Shown piece by piece: positions 27,128 through 35,829 of a stretch of DNA of 64,000 nt. This DNA comes from Pseudomonas sp. PSB18 (GTDB lineage Bacteria > Pseudomonadota > Gammaproteobacteria > Pseudomonadales > Pseudomonadaceae). Under the pieces are notes generated by a model, which was not told the DNA's origin, made no database searches, and saw only the letters and a program-made list of their open reading frames with translations. The position numbers and the translations under genes are program-made. Numbering within the stretch: the stretch's first letter is position 1; every line of letters begins with the position of its first letter. Location of the stretch: NCBI RefSeq assembly GCF_014596565.1, contig NZ_NOIN01000003.1, forward strand, positions 679,248 to 743,247, in the 5' to 3' direction.

Positions 27128-29958
27128 ACCCGCGCCTGCACCGAAAAACACCGACAATCAATGCCGTCGACAACCGAGGATTGTCCGTGCGACAGGTCGC
27201 CTACTGCCGGCGTCACACAGACGAACTCGCCCAGGCGCGCATCACCCGCCAAACCTTCGACGTCGCCGGACGCCTGGTTGCCCAATGGGATCCGCGCTTC
27301 TCCACCGACGCACCGCAAGCCAACCTGGCCACCGTCTACAGCCTTTCCGGCAGGCCCTTGCGGGTAGACAGCGCCGATGCTGGCTGGCGCCTGAACCTGC
27401 CGGGCGATGCCGGCCAGACCCTGCGCTGCTGGGACCAGCGTGGGCACCGCTGGCGCACCCTCTACGACAATCAGCTCAGGCCGACAGAGGTTCATGAACA
27501 AGGGGCGCTGGAAGGACAGCGCAGGCTCGAGTGCCTGCGCTACGGCGACAGTTCTCCAGCCGCTGCGGCACACAATCTCTGTGGTGCCCTGACCCGCCAC
27601 GACGACAGCGCGGGCAGCCTGTTCATCAGCGGCTATGGTTTATGCGGCAAACCGCTAGGCCAGGTCAGGCGTTTCCTGGTCGATGACGCCTCACCCCATT
27701 GGCCAGCCGATGAGAAGGATCGCGATGGACTGCTGGAGCCGGGTAACGGCTACGCGACGAACTGGCGCTACGACGCACTGGCTACCCTCATCCAGCAGTC
27801 GGATGCGGCCGGGCACCAACAGCGCTACGCATTTGATATCGCCGGTCAACTGAAGTCCGTGAGCCTGCAGATAAAAGGCACTGGACCTGAGAAGACCGTC
27901 GTGAGTGATCTGGTCTACAACGCCTCCGGCCAGGTCGAATCCCAGACGGCCGGCAATGGCGTCATCAGCCGTGCGGTGTACGACCCGGCCAATGGCCGAC
28001 TGATCTCGCTCAATGCTTCAGTGTCCGGCAGCACCCTGCAGGATCTGCGCTACCGCTACGACGCCGTGGGTAACGTGACGCAAATGGAAGACAAGGCCCA
28101 ACCCGTACAATTCGGCAGCAACCAGCGGGTCGACGCCACCAGTACGTTCAACTACGACAGCCTCTACCAATTGATCACCGCGACCGGCCGTGAAGCAGCG
28201 GGGCAGACCGGCAACCCCAGCCTTCCTGCGCTCGGCCGAGTGCCATTCGATGCCCGGCAACTGTTCAAGTTTACCGAGCACTACGAGTACGACGCCGGCG
28301 GCAACCTGATCGAACTGCGCCATGTCCGCGACCGCAACCACTACACACGGCGCTACAACCTGTCCGCCACGAGCAATCGTCTCCTGTCCTGGAACACTGG
28401 CGACTCAACGCCCGCCGTGGCCGTTGCTTTCGATGACAACGGCAACCAGCAAGGGCTTGGTCCGGGCCAGGAGTTAGAGTGGAATTCCCGCAATCAACTC
28501 GCCAAGGTAACGTTGGTCCGCCGCGAAGGCGGACCCGACGATAACGAACGTTACTGCTACGACAGCAATGGGCTACGGGTACGCAAGATACAAACCACCC
28601 GGGCCGCGGCGGTGACGCACACTCGGGACGTCCGCTACCTGCCCGGCCTGGAAGTGCATAGCCGTCACAACGAGCGCTTGGAGGTCATCACCGTGCAAGC
28701 CGGCCGTTGCAGTGTGCGCTATCTACACTGGACCGAAGGACGCCCGGCCGGTATTGCGACCAACCCGTTTCGCTACAGCCTCGACGACCACCTGGGGTCC
28801 AGCACAATGGAACTCGATAATGAGGGCCGGCTGATCAGCCAGGAAAACTACTTGCCATACGGTGGAACCGCGTGGGCGGCTTCCCGCTCAGCCGTGGAAG
28901 CCGATTACCGGACCATTCGCTACTCCGGCAAAGAGCGCGACGCGAGCGGACTGTACTACTACGGACACCGTTACTACGCACCCTGGCTGCAACGCTGGAT
29001 AAGTCCCGACCCGGCGGGAGCGATCGACGGGTTGAATCTGTATTGCATGGTGGGCAACAACCCATTGCGCTACACCGATCCGAATGGCCACGACAAAGAA
29101 GACGTCAACCTCAAGCAGGAGATAGCGGTTTACCCCAATATCCTGTCTGCGATAAACAACCGGGTCAGCACGTTGAACTATCAGCTGTACAACAGCATGA
29201 GAACGAAAGACATCACCAAGCGCGTTTTCCAGGCCTACGCCTACAACGCCTTCAAGAACCTGGCCTCGCTGGGCGCCGGCGCCCTGGCTGCACCGGCCGG
29301 GTTGGTCGGTTCATGGACAGCCATGAGCGGCACCGCGGTGGGAATCGATACCCTGGCCGGCAAAGTAGATGCAACGCGACACCTGCCTGCTTCGGTTTAT
29401 CCACAAGTCAGTCGACTGGACCCCGAAGAGATCGAGCATGAGGGCAGGACGGCCTTCTACGACCTGAACGCAAAGTCCCGCAAAGCCATAAAGGACCTGG
29501 ACCCGCGTAATACGACCGGACAAAAAAAACTGTCATTGATGATGACCAGTTTCATCCTGACCAAGGTACTTCGGATTCCCGGCGCATGGATCGCCAACTT
29601 CGAAGCATCCACCCAGGCAACCAAGACTTCCAACGGTATCCCGGGACAAAAGATCCAGCGTTTGGACAATGCGCTGCTTGAGCTCGATAAGCATCTGGAA
29701 CATGACGCCAAGGCCATTGATACCGCATTCGATACGCTTGGGGTGGAGGAGTTTTATACCCATGGCGCGAAGGGACTGCTGGATCGAACCCTGGACCGAA
29801 TGAGCAATGCGACGGGCACCGCAAGCGCTCGAACAGTGCGCCGTACCGAAATACAGCAACAGATCCGCGTCACTCGGGCAAACATACAACACGGACGGGA
29901 ACTGCTGTTCAGGCTCAACCAATACAACCAATCACGGGGCCGATATGCGATCGTCTAG
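27124..29958 (+). CDS. Tc toxin C-component (TccC-like RHS protein) with unrecognised effector
   Basis: This 944-residue protein supplies the effector of the Tc complex. Residues 1 to about 657 are RHS/YD repeats and the RHS-repeat-associated core (LDDHLGSSTMELD, GKERDASGLYYYGHRYYAP), ending NNPLRYTDPNGH. In TcC proteins the core self-cleaves at this point by an aspartyl protease activity and the chain after it is injected into the host cell. The remaining roughly 287 residues are the hypervariable region. Here it is mostly helical in appearance, with a Gly/Ala-rich hydrophobic stretch at about 712-742 (LGAGALAAPAGLVG) and a basic, Arg-rich end. I do not recognise a toxin family in it. The start (ATG 27124, GGAG upstream) overlaps the TcB stop. 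Confidence 0.92.
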   Translation: MNPRLHRKTPTINAVDNRGLSVRQVAYCRRHTDELAQARITRQTFDVAGRLVAQWDPRFSTDAPQANLATVYSLSGRPLRVDSADAGWRLNLPGDAGQTLRCWDQRGHRWRTLYDNQLRPTEVHEQGALEGQRRLECLRYGDSSPAAAAHNLCGALTRHDDSAGSLFISGYGLCGKPLGQVRRFLVDDASPHWPADEKDRDGLLEPGNGYATNWRYDALATLIQQSDAAGHQQRYAFDIAGQLKSVSLQIKGTGPEKTVVSDLVYNASGQVESQTAGNGVISRAVYDPANGRLISLNASVSGSTLQDLRYRYDAVGNVTQMEDKAQPVQFGSNQRVDATSTFNYDSLYQLITATGREAAGQTGNPSLPALGRVPFDARQLFKFTEHYEYDAGGNLIELRHVRDRNHYTRRYNLSATSNRLLSWNTGDSTPAVAVAFDDNGNQQGLGPGQELEWNSRNQLAKVTLVRREGGPDDNERYCYDSNGLRVRKIQTTRAAAVTHTRDVRYLPGLEVHSRHNERLEVITVQAGRCSVRYLHWTEGRPAGIATNPFRYSLDDHLGSSTMELDNEGRLISQENYLPYGGTAWAASRSAVEADYRTIRYSGKERDASGLYYYGHRYYAPWLQRWISPDPAGAIDGLNLYCMVGNNPLRYTDPNGHDKEDVNLKQEIAVYPNILSAINNRVSTLNYQLYNSMRTKDITKRVFQAYAYNAFKNLASLGAGALAAPAGLVGSWTAMSGTAVGIDTLAGKVDATRHLPASVYPQVSRLDPEEIEHEGRTAFYDLNAKSRKAIKDLDPRNTTGQKKLSLMMTSFILTKVLRIPGAWIANFEASTQATKTSNGIPGQKIQRLDNALLELDKHLEHDAKAIDTAFDTLGVEEFYTHGAKGLLDRTLDRMSNATGTASARTVRRTEIQQQIRVTRANIQHGRELLFRLNQYNQSRGRYAIV

Positions 29959-30017
29959 CGTGCCGGAGACAAACCCCGGGTCAATCGACCCAGCAACATC
30001 CGCTGCGCGGCAGCGCT

Positions 30018-30158
30018 TCAGGCACTGATCGCATCGATGAGCACCCACCGTTTCCCAAACGGATCGCCCACCACCATGTCCTGGCTGCCCCAGGGCATGG
30101 CGTGGGTTCGTGGGCGAGCGAAGGTGTATGGCTTGACGGGCCATTGCGCCTGATTCAT
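30018..30158 (-). pseudogene. Short VOC (glyoxalase/bleomycin-resistance)-like C-terminal remnant
   Basis: A 46-codon frame encodes a peptide with HAMPWGSQDMVVGDPFGKRW, closely resembling the last strands of VOC-fold proteins (PWG...DPdGN), which are normally 110-150 residues. The rest of the fold is missing, so it looks like the 3' remnant of such a gene. Its ATG overlaps the stop of the deacylase gene (ATGA), so it could still be translated by coupling. Because the match is short, it could also be an independent small protein. Confidence 0.5.
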
Positions 30159-31603
30159 GCACCTGCCTGCCCTGCTCTCGCCAGGAACCGCCCCTCCCTG
30201 CGTCCGTTCGCCTGCCCATCGCTGTAGCTCAGAACGCCGTTGACCCACACCCCATCAATGCCTTCGGCAGCCCGTTGCGGCTCGATGAAGTCTGCGACAT
30301 CGCGAATGGTGTGCGGATTGAACAGCACCAGGTCCGCCCAATGCCCTTCACGAATTTCACCGCGCGCCTTCAAGCCGAAGCGTGCCGCGGAAAGACCGGT
30401 CATTTTGTGCACGGCGGTATGCAGCGGAAAAAGCCCGACGTCACGACTGAAATGTCCCAGCACCCGGGGGAAAGCGCCCCACAAGCGTGGATGGGGGAAT
30501 GGGTCTTCGGGCAAACCGTCGGAGCCGATCATGGACAGCGGGTGCGCGAGGATTCGCCTGACATCGGCTTCATCCATGCCGTAGTACACCGCGCCAGCCG
30601 GCTGCAAGCGGCGCGCCGCTTCCAACAACGGCACACCCCACTCGCCGGCAATGTCGACAAGGTCACGACCGCCCATCGCTGGATGAGGCGTCGACCAGGT
30701 GATGGTGATGGGATGGGCATCGGTCACTTGCTTGAGATCCAGCGTCGAAGAGCTTGCCGCATAGGGGTAGCAGTCACAGCCGACCGGATGTTTCCTTGCA
30801 GCGTTTTCCAGCGCGGCGAGCACTTGCGGACTACGCCCCCAATTACCGACGCCGGCACATTTGAGGTGGGAAATAATCACCGGGCTCTGTGCATGACGGC
30901 CGATCTGGAAAGCCTCGTCCATGGCTTCGAGCACCGGTTCGAATTCGCTGCGCAGGTGAGTGGTATAGACCGCGTCGTATGCACTCAGCTCTTCGGTCAG
31001 TTGCATGACTTCATCAGTAGACGCTGAAAACGCGTTGGCGTAGGCCAGGCCGGTGGACAAGCCCAACGCACCGCCCTCCAGGCTTTCGCGCAGTTGCTGA
31101 CGCATGGCGGCGATTTCTCCCACGCTGGCCGTGCGCAACAAATCATCCATGTGGTTACTGCGCAATGCCGTGTGGCCCACCAGCGCGGCGACGTTGATCG
31201 CCGGAGCAGCGCCTTCTACCGCGTCACGATAATCGCTGAAACGTGGATAAACGAACGCCTGGGCGGTGCCGAGCAGGTTCATCGGGTCCGGCGGATCGCC
31301 CCGTAGACGCACCGGGGAAGCACTGATCCCGCAGTTGCCGACGATCACCGTAGTCACCCCCTGGCTGAGCTTGGGCAGCATCTGCGGTTGGCGGATGACC
31401 ATCGTGTCGTCGTGGGTGTGCACGTCGATGAACCCCGGTGCCAGCACGCGACCAGCGGCGTCGAGCTCGTTAATCCCCTGGGCTGCGCCGAGGTCGCCGA
31501 TGCGCTCGATGCGCCCGGCACGAATCGCCACATCAGCGGTGTAGCCAGGCACGTCGCGGCCATCGATGACCAGCGCATTACGGATAAGGGTGTCGTACAG
31601 CAT
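30155..31603 (-). CDS. N-acyl-D-amino-acid deacylase (D-aminoacylase)
   Basis: This 482-residue amidohydrolase releases free D-amino acids from N-acylated forms. The length equals the well-studied Alcaligenes D-aminoacylase (483). Expected metal ligands and catalytic residues are visible: His62 and His64 (VHTHDD), Cys91 (VGNCGIS), the His in THLRSE, the His in SHLKCAG, and the Asp in IGSDG. The ATG at 31603 follows GGGAG and sits one base after the stop of the RpiR-type regulator gene. The frame is open far upstream, but that part is antisense-like and out of family. With the permease and regulator upstream it forms a three-gene operon for uptake and use of an acylated or acidic substrate. 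Confidence 0.92.
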   Translation of the reverse strand: MLYDTLIRNALVIDGRDVPGYTADVAIRAGRIERIGDLGAAQGINELDAAGRVLAPGFIDVHTHDDTMVIRQPQMLPKLSQGVTTVIVGNCGISASPVRLRGDPPDPMNLLGTAQAFVYPRFSDYRDAVEGAAPAINVAALVGHTALRSNHMDDLLRTASVGEIAAMRQQLRESLEGGALGLSTGLAYANAFSASTDEVMQLTEELSAYDAVYTTHLRSEFEPVLEAMDEAFQIGRHAQSPVIISHLKCAGVGNWGRSPQVLAALENAARKHPVGCDCYPYAASSSTLDLKQVTDAHPITITWSTPHPAMGGRDLVDIAGEWGVPLLEAARRLQPAGAVYYGMDEADVRRILAHPLSMIGSDGLPEDPFPHPRLWGAFPRVLGHFSRDVGLFPLHTAVHKMTGLSAARFGLKARGEIREGHWADLVLFNPHTIRDVADFIEPQRAAEGIDGVWVNGVLSYSDGQANGRREGRFLARAGQAGA

Positions 31604-31604
31604 G

Positions 31605-32465
31605 TCAGTCTCCCAGCGGCAAGTCGTCGTCGCCGCCACGGTAGTCGTCCAGGGCGAGTTTGACTCGGCGCAGGCGCTCTTGATTGTCTTCGGGATTTGC
31701 CAACGCAAGTTCGGTGGCGAGCACATCGATAGCCAGCAGCATGCCGTAGCGCGCCGCCGTAGGTTTGTAGATGAAGGAGGTTTCGGCGCCTTGCAAAGGC
31801 AACACGACATCGGCCAATCGGGCCAGCGGGGAGTCGGCCCGGGTGATCGCCAGGATCGCGGCGCCGTAACTCCGCGCCAATTCAACTGCACCGAGCAGTT
31901 CCGGGGTGATGCCAGTGAGCGAGCAGGCGATGAGCACATTCGCCTCGCTCAACGAGGTGGCGGTGATGCGCATCATCACCGGGTCGCGGCACACGGCAAT
32001 CGGATAACCGAAACGTACCAGACGCACCTGCAACTCCTCACTGCACAACGCCGACCAGCCACCGAGCCCGAACGCATGAATCATCCGTGCCTTGCCGAGC
32101 ATCCGCACGGCATCGGCGAACCGCGTCTCTTCGAACGCCGACAGATGCTGACGCAACGTGGCTTCGATATCGCCGACAATCTGCCCATAAAACGCCGATT
32201 GCTCGGGCGCGCCTGCGGGGTCGAGAAAACGACTGCCGACCCCGCTGGCCTGGGCCAGTTGCAGGCGCAGGTCCCGCAGGTCACGACAACCGACGGTACG
32301 GGCGAAGCGCGACAGCGTGGCGCTGCTGACTTCGGCGCGCCGGGCCAGGTCGTCCAGGCTGGCGGAGGCGGCAAATCCTACGTCGTCGAGCATCAGCCTG
32401 GCGATTCGTCCTTCGCCGGCACTAAAGGAATCCTGACGAGCGCGGATCTGGTAGAGGATGTCCAT
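31605..32465 (-). CDS. MurR/RpiR-family transcriptional regulator
   Basis: This 286-residue regulator has an N-terminal RpiR helix-turn-helix domain (residues 1-77, containing LARRAEVSSATLSRFARTVG) and a C-terminal SIS domain at about 125-260 that senses phosphosugars or related ligands. The ATG at 32465 is clear. It is the second gene of the operon, 27 bp after the permease stop and one base before the deacylase start. It probably controls this operon. The inverted repeat upstream of the permease gene (33871-33888) is the obvious candidate operator. Confidence 0.9.
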   Translation of the reverse strand: MDILYQIRARQDSFSAGEGRIARLMLDDVGFAASASLDDLARRAEVSSATLSRFARTVGCRDLRDLRLQLAQASGVGSRFLDPAGAPEQSAFYGQIVGDIEATLRQHLSAFEETRFADAVRMLGKARMIHAFGLGGWSALCSEELQVRLVRFGYPIAVCRDPVMMRITATSLSEANVLIACSLTGITPELLGAVELARSYGAAILAITRADSPLARLADVVLPLQGAETSFIYKPTAARYGMLLAIDVLATELALANPEDNQERLRRVKLALDDYRGGDDDLPLGD

Positions 32466-32492
32466 GACGGCTCCTGTGTGGTTGCGTTGCGC

Positions 32493-33842
32493 TCAGAGCA
32501 AACGCGCGAGCCCAAGGGTCAAGCCGAAGGCGACCAGGGAGATCAGCGTTTCCAGCACGGTCCAGGTCTTGAAGGTTTGGGCAACGGTCATGTTGAAATA
32601 TTCCTTGATCAGCCAGAAACCGCCGTCGTTGACGTGGGAAAAGATAACCGACCCGGCCCCGGTTGCCAGTACCAGCAACTCGGGATGGGGATAGCCCAGG
32701 CCGATCGCCACGGGCGCGACGATGCCCGAGGCGGTCGTCATCGCCACCGTGGCCGAACCGGTGGCGACGCGCATCAACGCGGCGAACAGCCAGCCCATGA
32801 CCAGTGGCGACAATTGGAATTCCTGGGCCAGCCCGACGATTTGTTGCGTGACCCCGGCGTCCACCAGAATCCGGTTCAAGCCGCCACCGGCCCCTACCAG
32901 CAAGGTGATGCTGGCCGTGGGTGCCAGGCATTCGTTGGTGAACTTGAGGATCGACTCGCGGTTGAAGCCCTGAGCCAGGCCGAGGGACCAGAAGCTGAGG
33001 ACGGTCGCCAGCAACAACGCAATCACCGAGTTGCCGATGAACAGCAGGAACTGGTTGAAACCGCTGCCCGGCGTAGAGATCAGGTTGGCCCAGCCACCGA
33101 TCAGCATCAGGATCACGGGCAGCAGGATGGTCCCCAGGGTGATGCCGAAACCCGGCAGCCTGGCGCGAGGCTCGCGGTCGAGAAACTGTCGTTCCAACGG
33201 GTTCTCTGCCGGCAACTGGATGCGCGGCACGATGAATTTTGCATACAGCGGACCCGCGATGATCGCGGTGGGGATGCCGATCAGGATCGCGTACAGCAAG
33301 GTCTGCCCCACCGAGGCCTGGAACGCCTGCACCGCCAGCATTGCTGCCGGATGCGGCGGCACCAGGGCATGGACCACCGAGAGCCCGGCGACCATCGGCA
33401 GTCCCACCATCAGGATCGACACGCCCACGCGCCGGGCGACGGTGAACGCGATGGGTACCAGCAGCACAAAACCGACTTCGAAGAACAGCGGCAGCCCGAC
33501 CAGGAAGGCGATACACACCATCGCCCAATGGGCGTTTCGCTCGCCGAAGCGTTCGATCAGGGTCTGCGCCATCCGCTCCGCACCGCCGGACTCGGCCATC
33601 ATCTTGCCGAGCATCGTACCCAGGGCCACCACCAGCGCAATGTGCCCCAGCGTCTTGCCCACACCGGCCTCATACGCGCCCACCACGCCCGACGGCGGCA
33701 TCCCCACCAATAGCGCGAGGCCGATGGAGACCAGGGTGATCACGATGAACGGATTGAGCCGGTAGCGGGCGATCAGGACGATCAGCGCAATGATGGCGAT
33801 GGCCGCGTAGACCAAGAGCCAATAACCGAAAGCAGGTGCCAT
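32493..33842 (-). CDS. GntP-family permease
   Basis: This 449-residue membrane protein of the gluconate:proton symporter family has about twelve or more hydrophobic segments. It shows family phrases such as GLPLFFEVGFVLLVPIAF, LVPPHPAAMLAV and VIFSHVNDGGFWLIKEYF. The ATG at 33842 has AAGGAG at the proper distance; the frame extends eight codons further upstream, but without a ribosome site. It is the first gene of an operon with the RpiR regulator and the D-aminoacylase. Gluconate or another hydroxy acid is the family's usual substrate. The neighbouring deacylase suggests an N-acyl amino acid or its product instead; the substrate remains open. Confidence 0.92.
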   Translation of the reverse strand: MAPAFGYWLLVYAAIAIIALIVLIARYRLNPFIVITLVSIGLALLVGMPPSGVVGAYEAGVGKTLGHIALVVALGTMLGKMMAESGGAERMAQTLIERFGERNAHWAMVCIAFLVGLPLFFEVGFVLLVPIAFTVARRVGVSILMVGLPMVAGLSVVHALVPPHPAAMLAVQAFQASVGQTLLYAILIGIPTAIIAGPLYAKFIVPRIQLPAENPLERQFLDREPRARLPGFGITLGTILLPVILMLIGGWANLISTPGSGFNQFLLFIGNSVIALLLATVLSFWSLGLAQGFNRESILKFTNECLAPTASITLLVGAGGGLNRILVDAGVTQQIVGLAQEFQLSPLVMGWLFAALMRVATGSATVAMTTASGIVAPVAIGLGYPHPELLVLATGAGSVIFSHVNDGGFWLIKEYFNMTVAQTFKTWTVLETLISLVAFGLTLGLARLL

Positions 33843-33870
33843 GCGGTACTCCTTGAACAGGGTCACGTCT

Positions 33871-33888
33871 ATGAGTTGTGAAACTCAT
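33871..33888. promoter_or_regulatory. Inverted repeat, candidate RpiR operator
   Basis: ATGAGTT (33871-33877), GTGA, AACTCAT (33882-33888) is a perfect 7-bp inverted repeat 29-46 bp upstream of the permease start. The position suits a repressor operator overlapping the promoter or the start of the transcript. Assignment to the operon's own regulator is inference. Confidence 0.5.
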
Positions 33889-34008
33889 AAATCATTTCAA
33901 GGAACAATCTTCAAATGCTTTGAAAATAACTTTCGCGCCTGGGTAAGACGTGTCGCTGACGGACATTGCGAAGCAGCCGCCATGAAAATCCACCGCAAGA
34001 TTTTCATG

Positions 34009-34106
34009 CCTGTGGGAGCAAAGCTTGCTCACGACAGCGGCAGACCCGCCAATGCCGTTGCTGACCGACTTGTCTGGATCGCGAGCAAGCTTTGCCCCCA
34101 CAGGTC
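34009..34106. repeat. REPIN: inverted pair of REP elements
   Basis: Two REP elements in opposite orientation lie at 34009-34040 (CTGTGGGAGCAAAGCTTGCTC) and 34077-34106 (GCGAGCAAGCTTTGCCCCCACAGG), separated by a short spacer. They occupy the middle of the 362-bp gap 33843-34204 between the divergently transcribed GntP and SulP genes. Apart from the operator-like repeat nearer the permease, nothing else is seen there. Confidence 0.85.
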
Positions 34107-34204
34107 CACTGTTCCTACGCCCGGCAATTGCGTACCATCCTTCTGCTTTTTGCACCACGTCCCCCCGGCAGCCGACTCCCAACCGGCGCCCAGTCAGGTA
34201 AACC

Positions 34205-35650
34205 ATGAAACCAGCACGCCTTCGCGCCGACGTCCTCGCCGGCCTTACCACGTCTTTCGCCTTGCTCCCCGAATGCATCGCCTTCGCCCTGGTGGCCCAC
34301 CTCAACCCGTTGATGGGGCTGTACGGCGCTTTCGTCATCTGCACCCTGACCGCACTGTTTGGCGGACGGCCGGGCATGGTGTCAGGTGCGGCTGGATCGA
34401 TGGCGGTGGTGATCGTCGCGCTGGTGGTGCAGCACGGCGTGCAGTACCTGCTGGCCACGGTATTGCTGGGTGGGTTGCTCATGATGGCATTCGGGTTGTT
34501 GCGGCTGGGCAAGCTGGTGCGCATGGTGCCGCACCCGGTGATGCTCGGCTTCGTCAATGGCCTGGCGATTGTCATTGCGGTGGCCCAACTGGAGCATTTC
34601 AAGCGCGGCGAAACCTGGCTCAGTGGCGCACCGCTGTACTGGATGGTGGGCCTGGTGGCGCTGACCATGGCCATTGTCTACCTGTTGCCACGCCTGACCC
34701 GCAGCGTGCCACCGGCCCTGGTGGCGATTCTCGGCGTCGGCCTGACGGTCTACCTGTTCGGCCTGCCGACCCGCACGCTGGGCGACATGGCGCACATTGC
34801 CGGCGGCTTACCCGACTTTGCCTTGCCGGACATTCCCTGGAACCTGGAAACCCTGCAGATCGTGTTGCCCTATGCGGTGATCATGGCGCTGGTCGGTTTG
34901 CTGGAAACCCTGCTGACCCTGAACCTGACCGATGAAATCACCGAAAGCCGCGGTTATCCGGACCGCGAGTGCGTGGCGCTCGGCGCGGCGAATATCGCCT
35001 CCGGCCTGTTCGGCGGCATGGGCGGTTGCGCCATGATCGGCCAGACGGTGATCAACCTCAGTTCCGGTGGACGCGGTCGGTTGTCCGGTGCGGTGGCCGG
35101 GGTGATGGTGCTGCTGTTCGTCTTGTTCCTATCGCCACTGATCGAGCGCATCCCGCTTGCTGCCCTGGTGGGCGTGATGTTCGTCGTGGCGCAGCAGACC
35201 TTTGCCTGGGCCTCGCTGCGGGTGATCAACAAGGTGCCGGCGAATGATGTGCTGGTCATCATTGCCGTGACCGTCATCACCGTGTTCACCGACCTGGCCG
35301 TGGCAGTGCTGTGCGGCATCATCGTCGCGGCGCTCAACTTCGCCTGGCAACAGGCCCGGGAACTCTACGCCGACACCCATCTGGAGGCCGACGGCAGCAA
35401 ACTCTATCGCCTGCACGGCACACTGTTCTTCGCCTCGACCACGCCGTTTCTCAACCAATTCGACCCGGCCAATGATCCAATTCAGGTGACCCTGGATTGC
35501 CGTCATCTGAGCTTCGTCGACTACTCGGCCATCGCCGCGTTGAAGACCCTGCGTGACCGTTACAGCAAGGCTGGCAAACACCTCCGAGTGTTCCACCTCT
35601 CGGAACGCTGCAAGCAGATGCTCAAGCGCGCCGGCGTGCATCACGACTGA
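34205..35650 (+). CDS. SulP-family anion transporter with STAS domain
   Basis: This 481-residue inner-membrane transporter belongs to the sulfate permease/bicarbonate transporter superfamily. The N-terminal part begins LRADVLAGLTTSFALLPECIAFA, the SulP signature of the first helices, and about ten to twelve hydrophobic segments follow up to residue 395. A C-terminal STAS domain (about 400-480) contains DCRHLSFVDYSAIAAL, the anti-sigma-antagonist-like core. The ATG at 34205 was chosen because the family signature begins directly after it. The substrate (sulfate, bicarbonate or another anion) cannot be fixed. It stands alone, with REP clusters on both sides. Confidence 0.92.
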   Translation: MKPARLRADVLAGLTTSFALLPECIAFALVAHLNPLMGLYGAFVICTLTALFGGRPGMVSGAAGSMAVVIVALVVQHGVQYLLATVLLGGLLMMAFGLLRLGKLVRMVPHPVMLGFVNGLAIVIAVAQLEHFKRGETWLSGAPLYWMVGLVALTMAIVYLLPRLTRSVPPALVAILGVGLTVYLFGLPTRTLGDMAHIAGGLPDFALPDIPWNLETLQIVLPYAVIMALVGLLETLLTLNLTDEITESRGYPDRECVALGAANIASGLFGGMGGCAMIGQTVINLSSGGRGRLSGAVAGVMVLLFVLFLSPLIERIPLAALVGVMFVVAQQTFAWASLRVINKVPANDVLVIIAVTVITVFTDLAVAVLCGIIVAALNFAWQQARELYADTHLEADGSKLYRLHGTLFFASTTPFLNQFDPANDPIQVTLDCRHLSFVDYSAIAALKTLRDRYSKAGKHLRVFHLSERCKQMLKRAGVHHD

Positions 35651-35655
35651 TACAA

Positions 35656-35818
35656 CCGTGGGAGCAGGCTCGCTCCACAGGGGACCGGGCAGGATCGGGA
35701 TTTTGTGGTCGTCGCTAAACAACTGTGGGAGCGAGCCTGCTCGCGATAGCGGTGCATCAGCCAATCCAGGATTGACCGGCCTGACGCCTTCGCGAGCAAG
35801 CTCGCTCCCACAGGGCTA
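35656..35818. repeat. REP cluster of three copies
   Basis: Three REP elements lie downstream of the SulP gene: 35656-35684 (shortened, GTGGGAGCAGGCTCGCTCCACAGG), 35721-35753 (GTGGGAGCGAGCCTGCTCGCGA) and 35787-35816 (the inverse). The latter two are an inverted REPIN-type pair. They fill the 179-bp space between convergent genes and may help end transcription. Confidence 0.88.
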
Positions 35819-35829
35819 AGTGCTACGTC

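Noticed and set aside
31566..33713. A plus-strand open frame of about 700 codons, Gln/His/Arg-rich
   Set aside because: It is antisense to the RpiR regulator and GntP permease genes. Its composition is that of a shadow frame.
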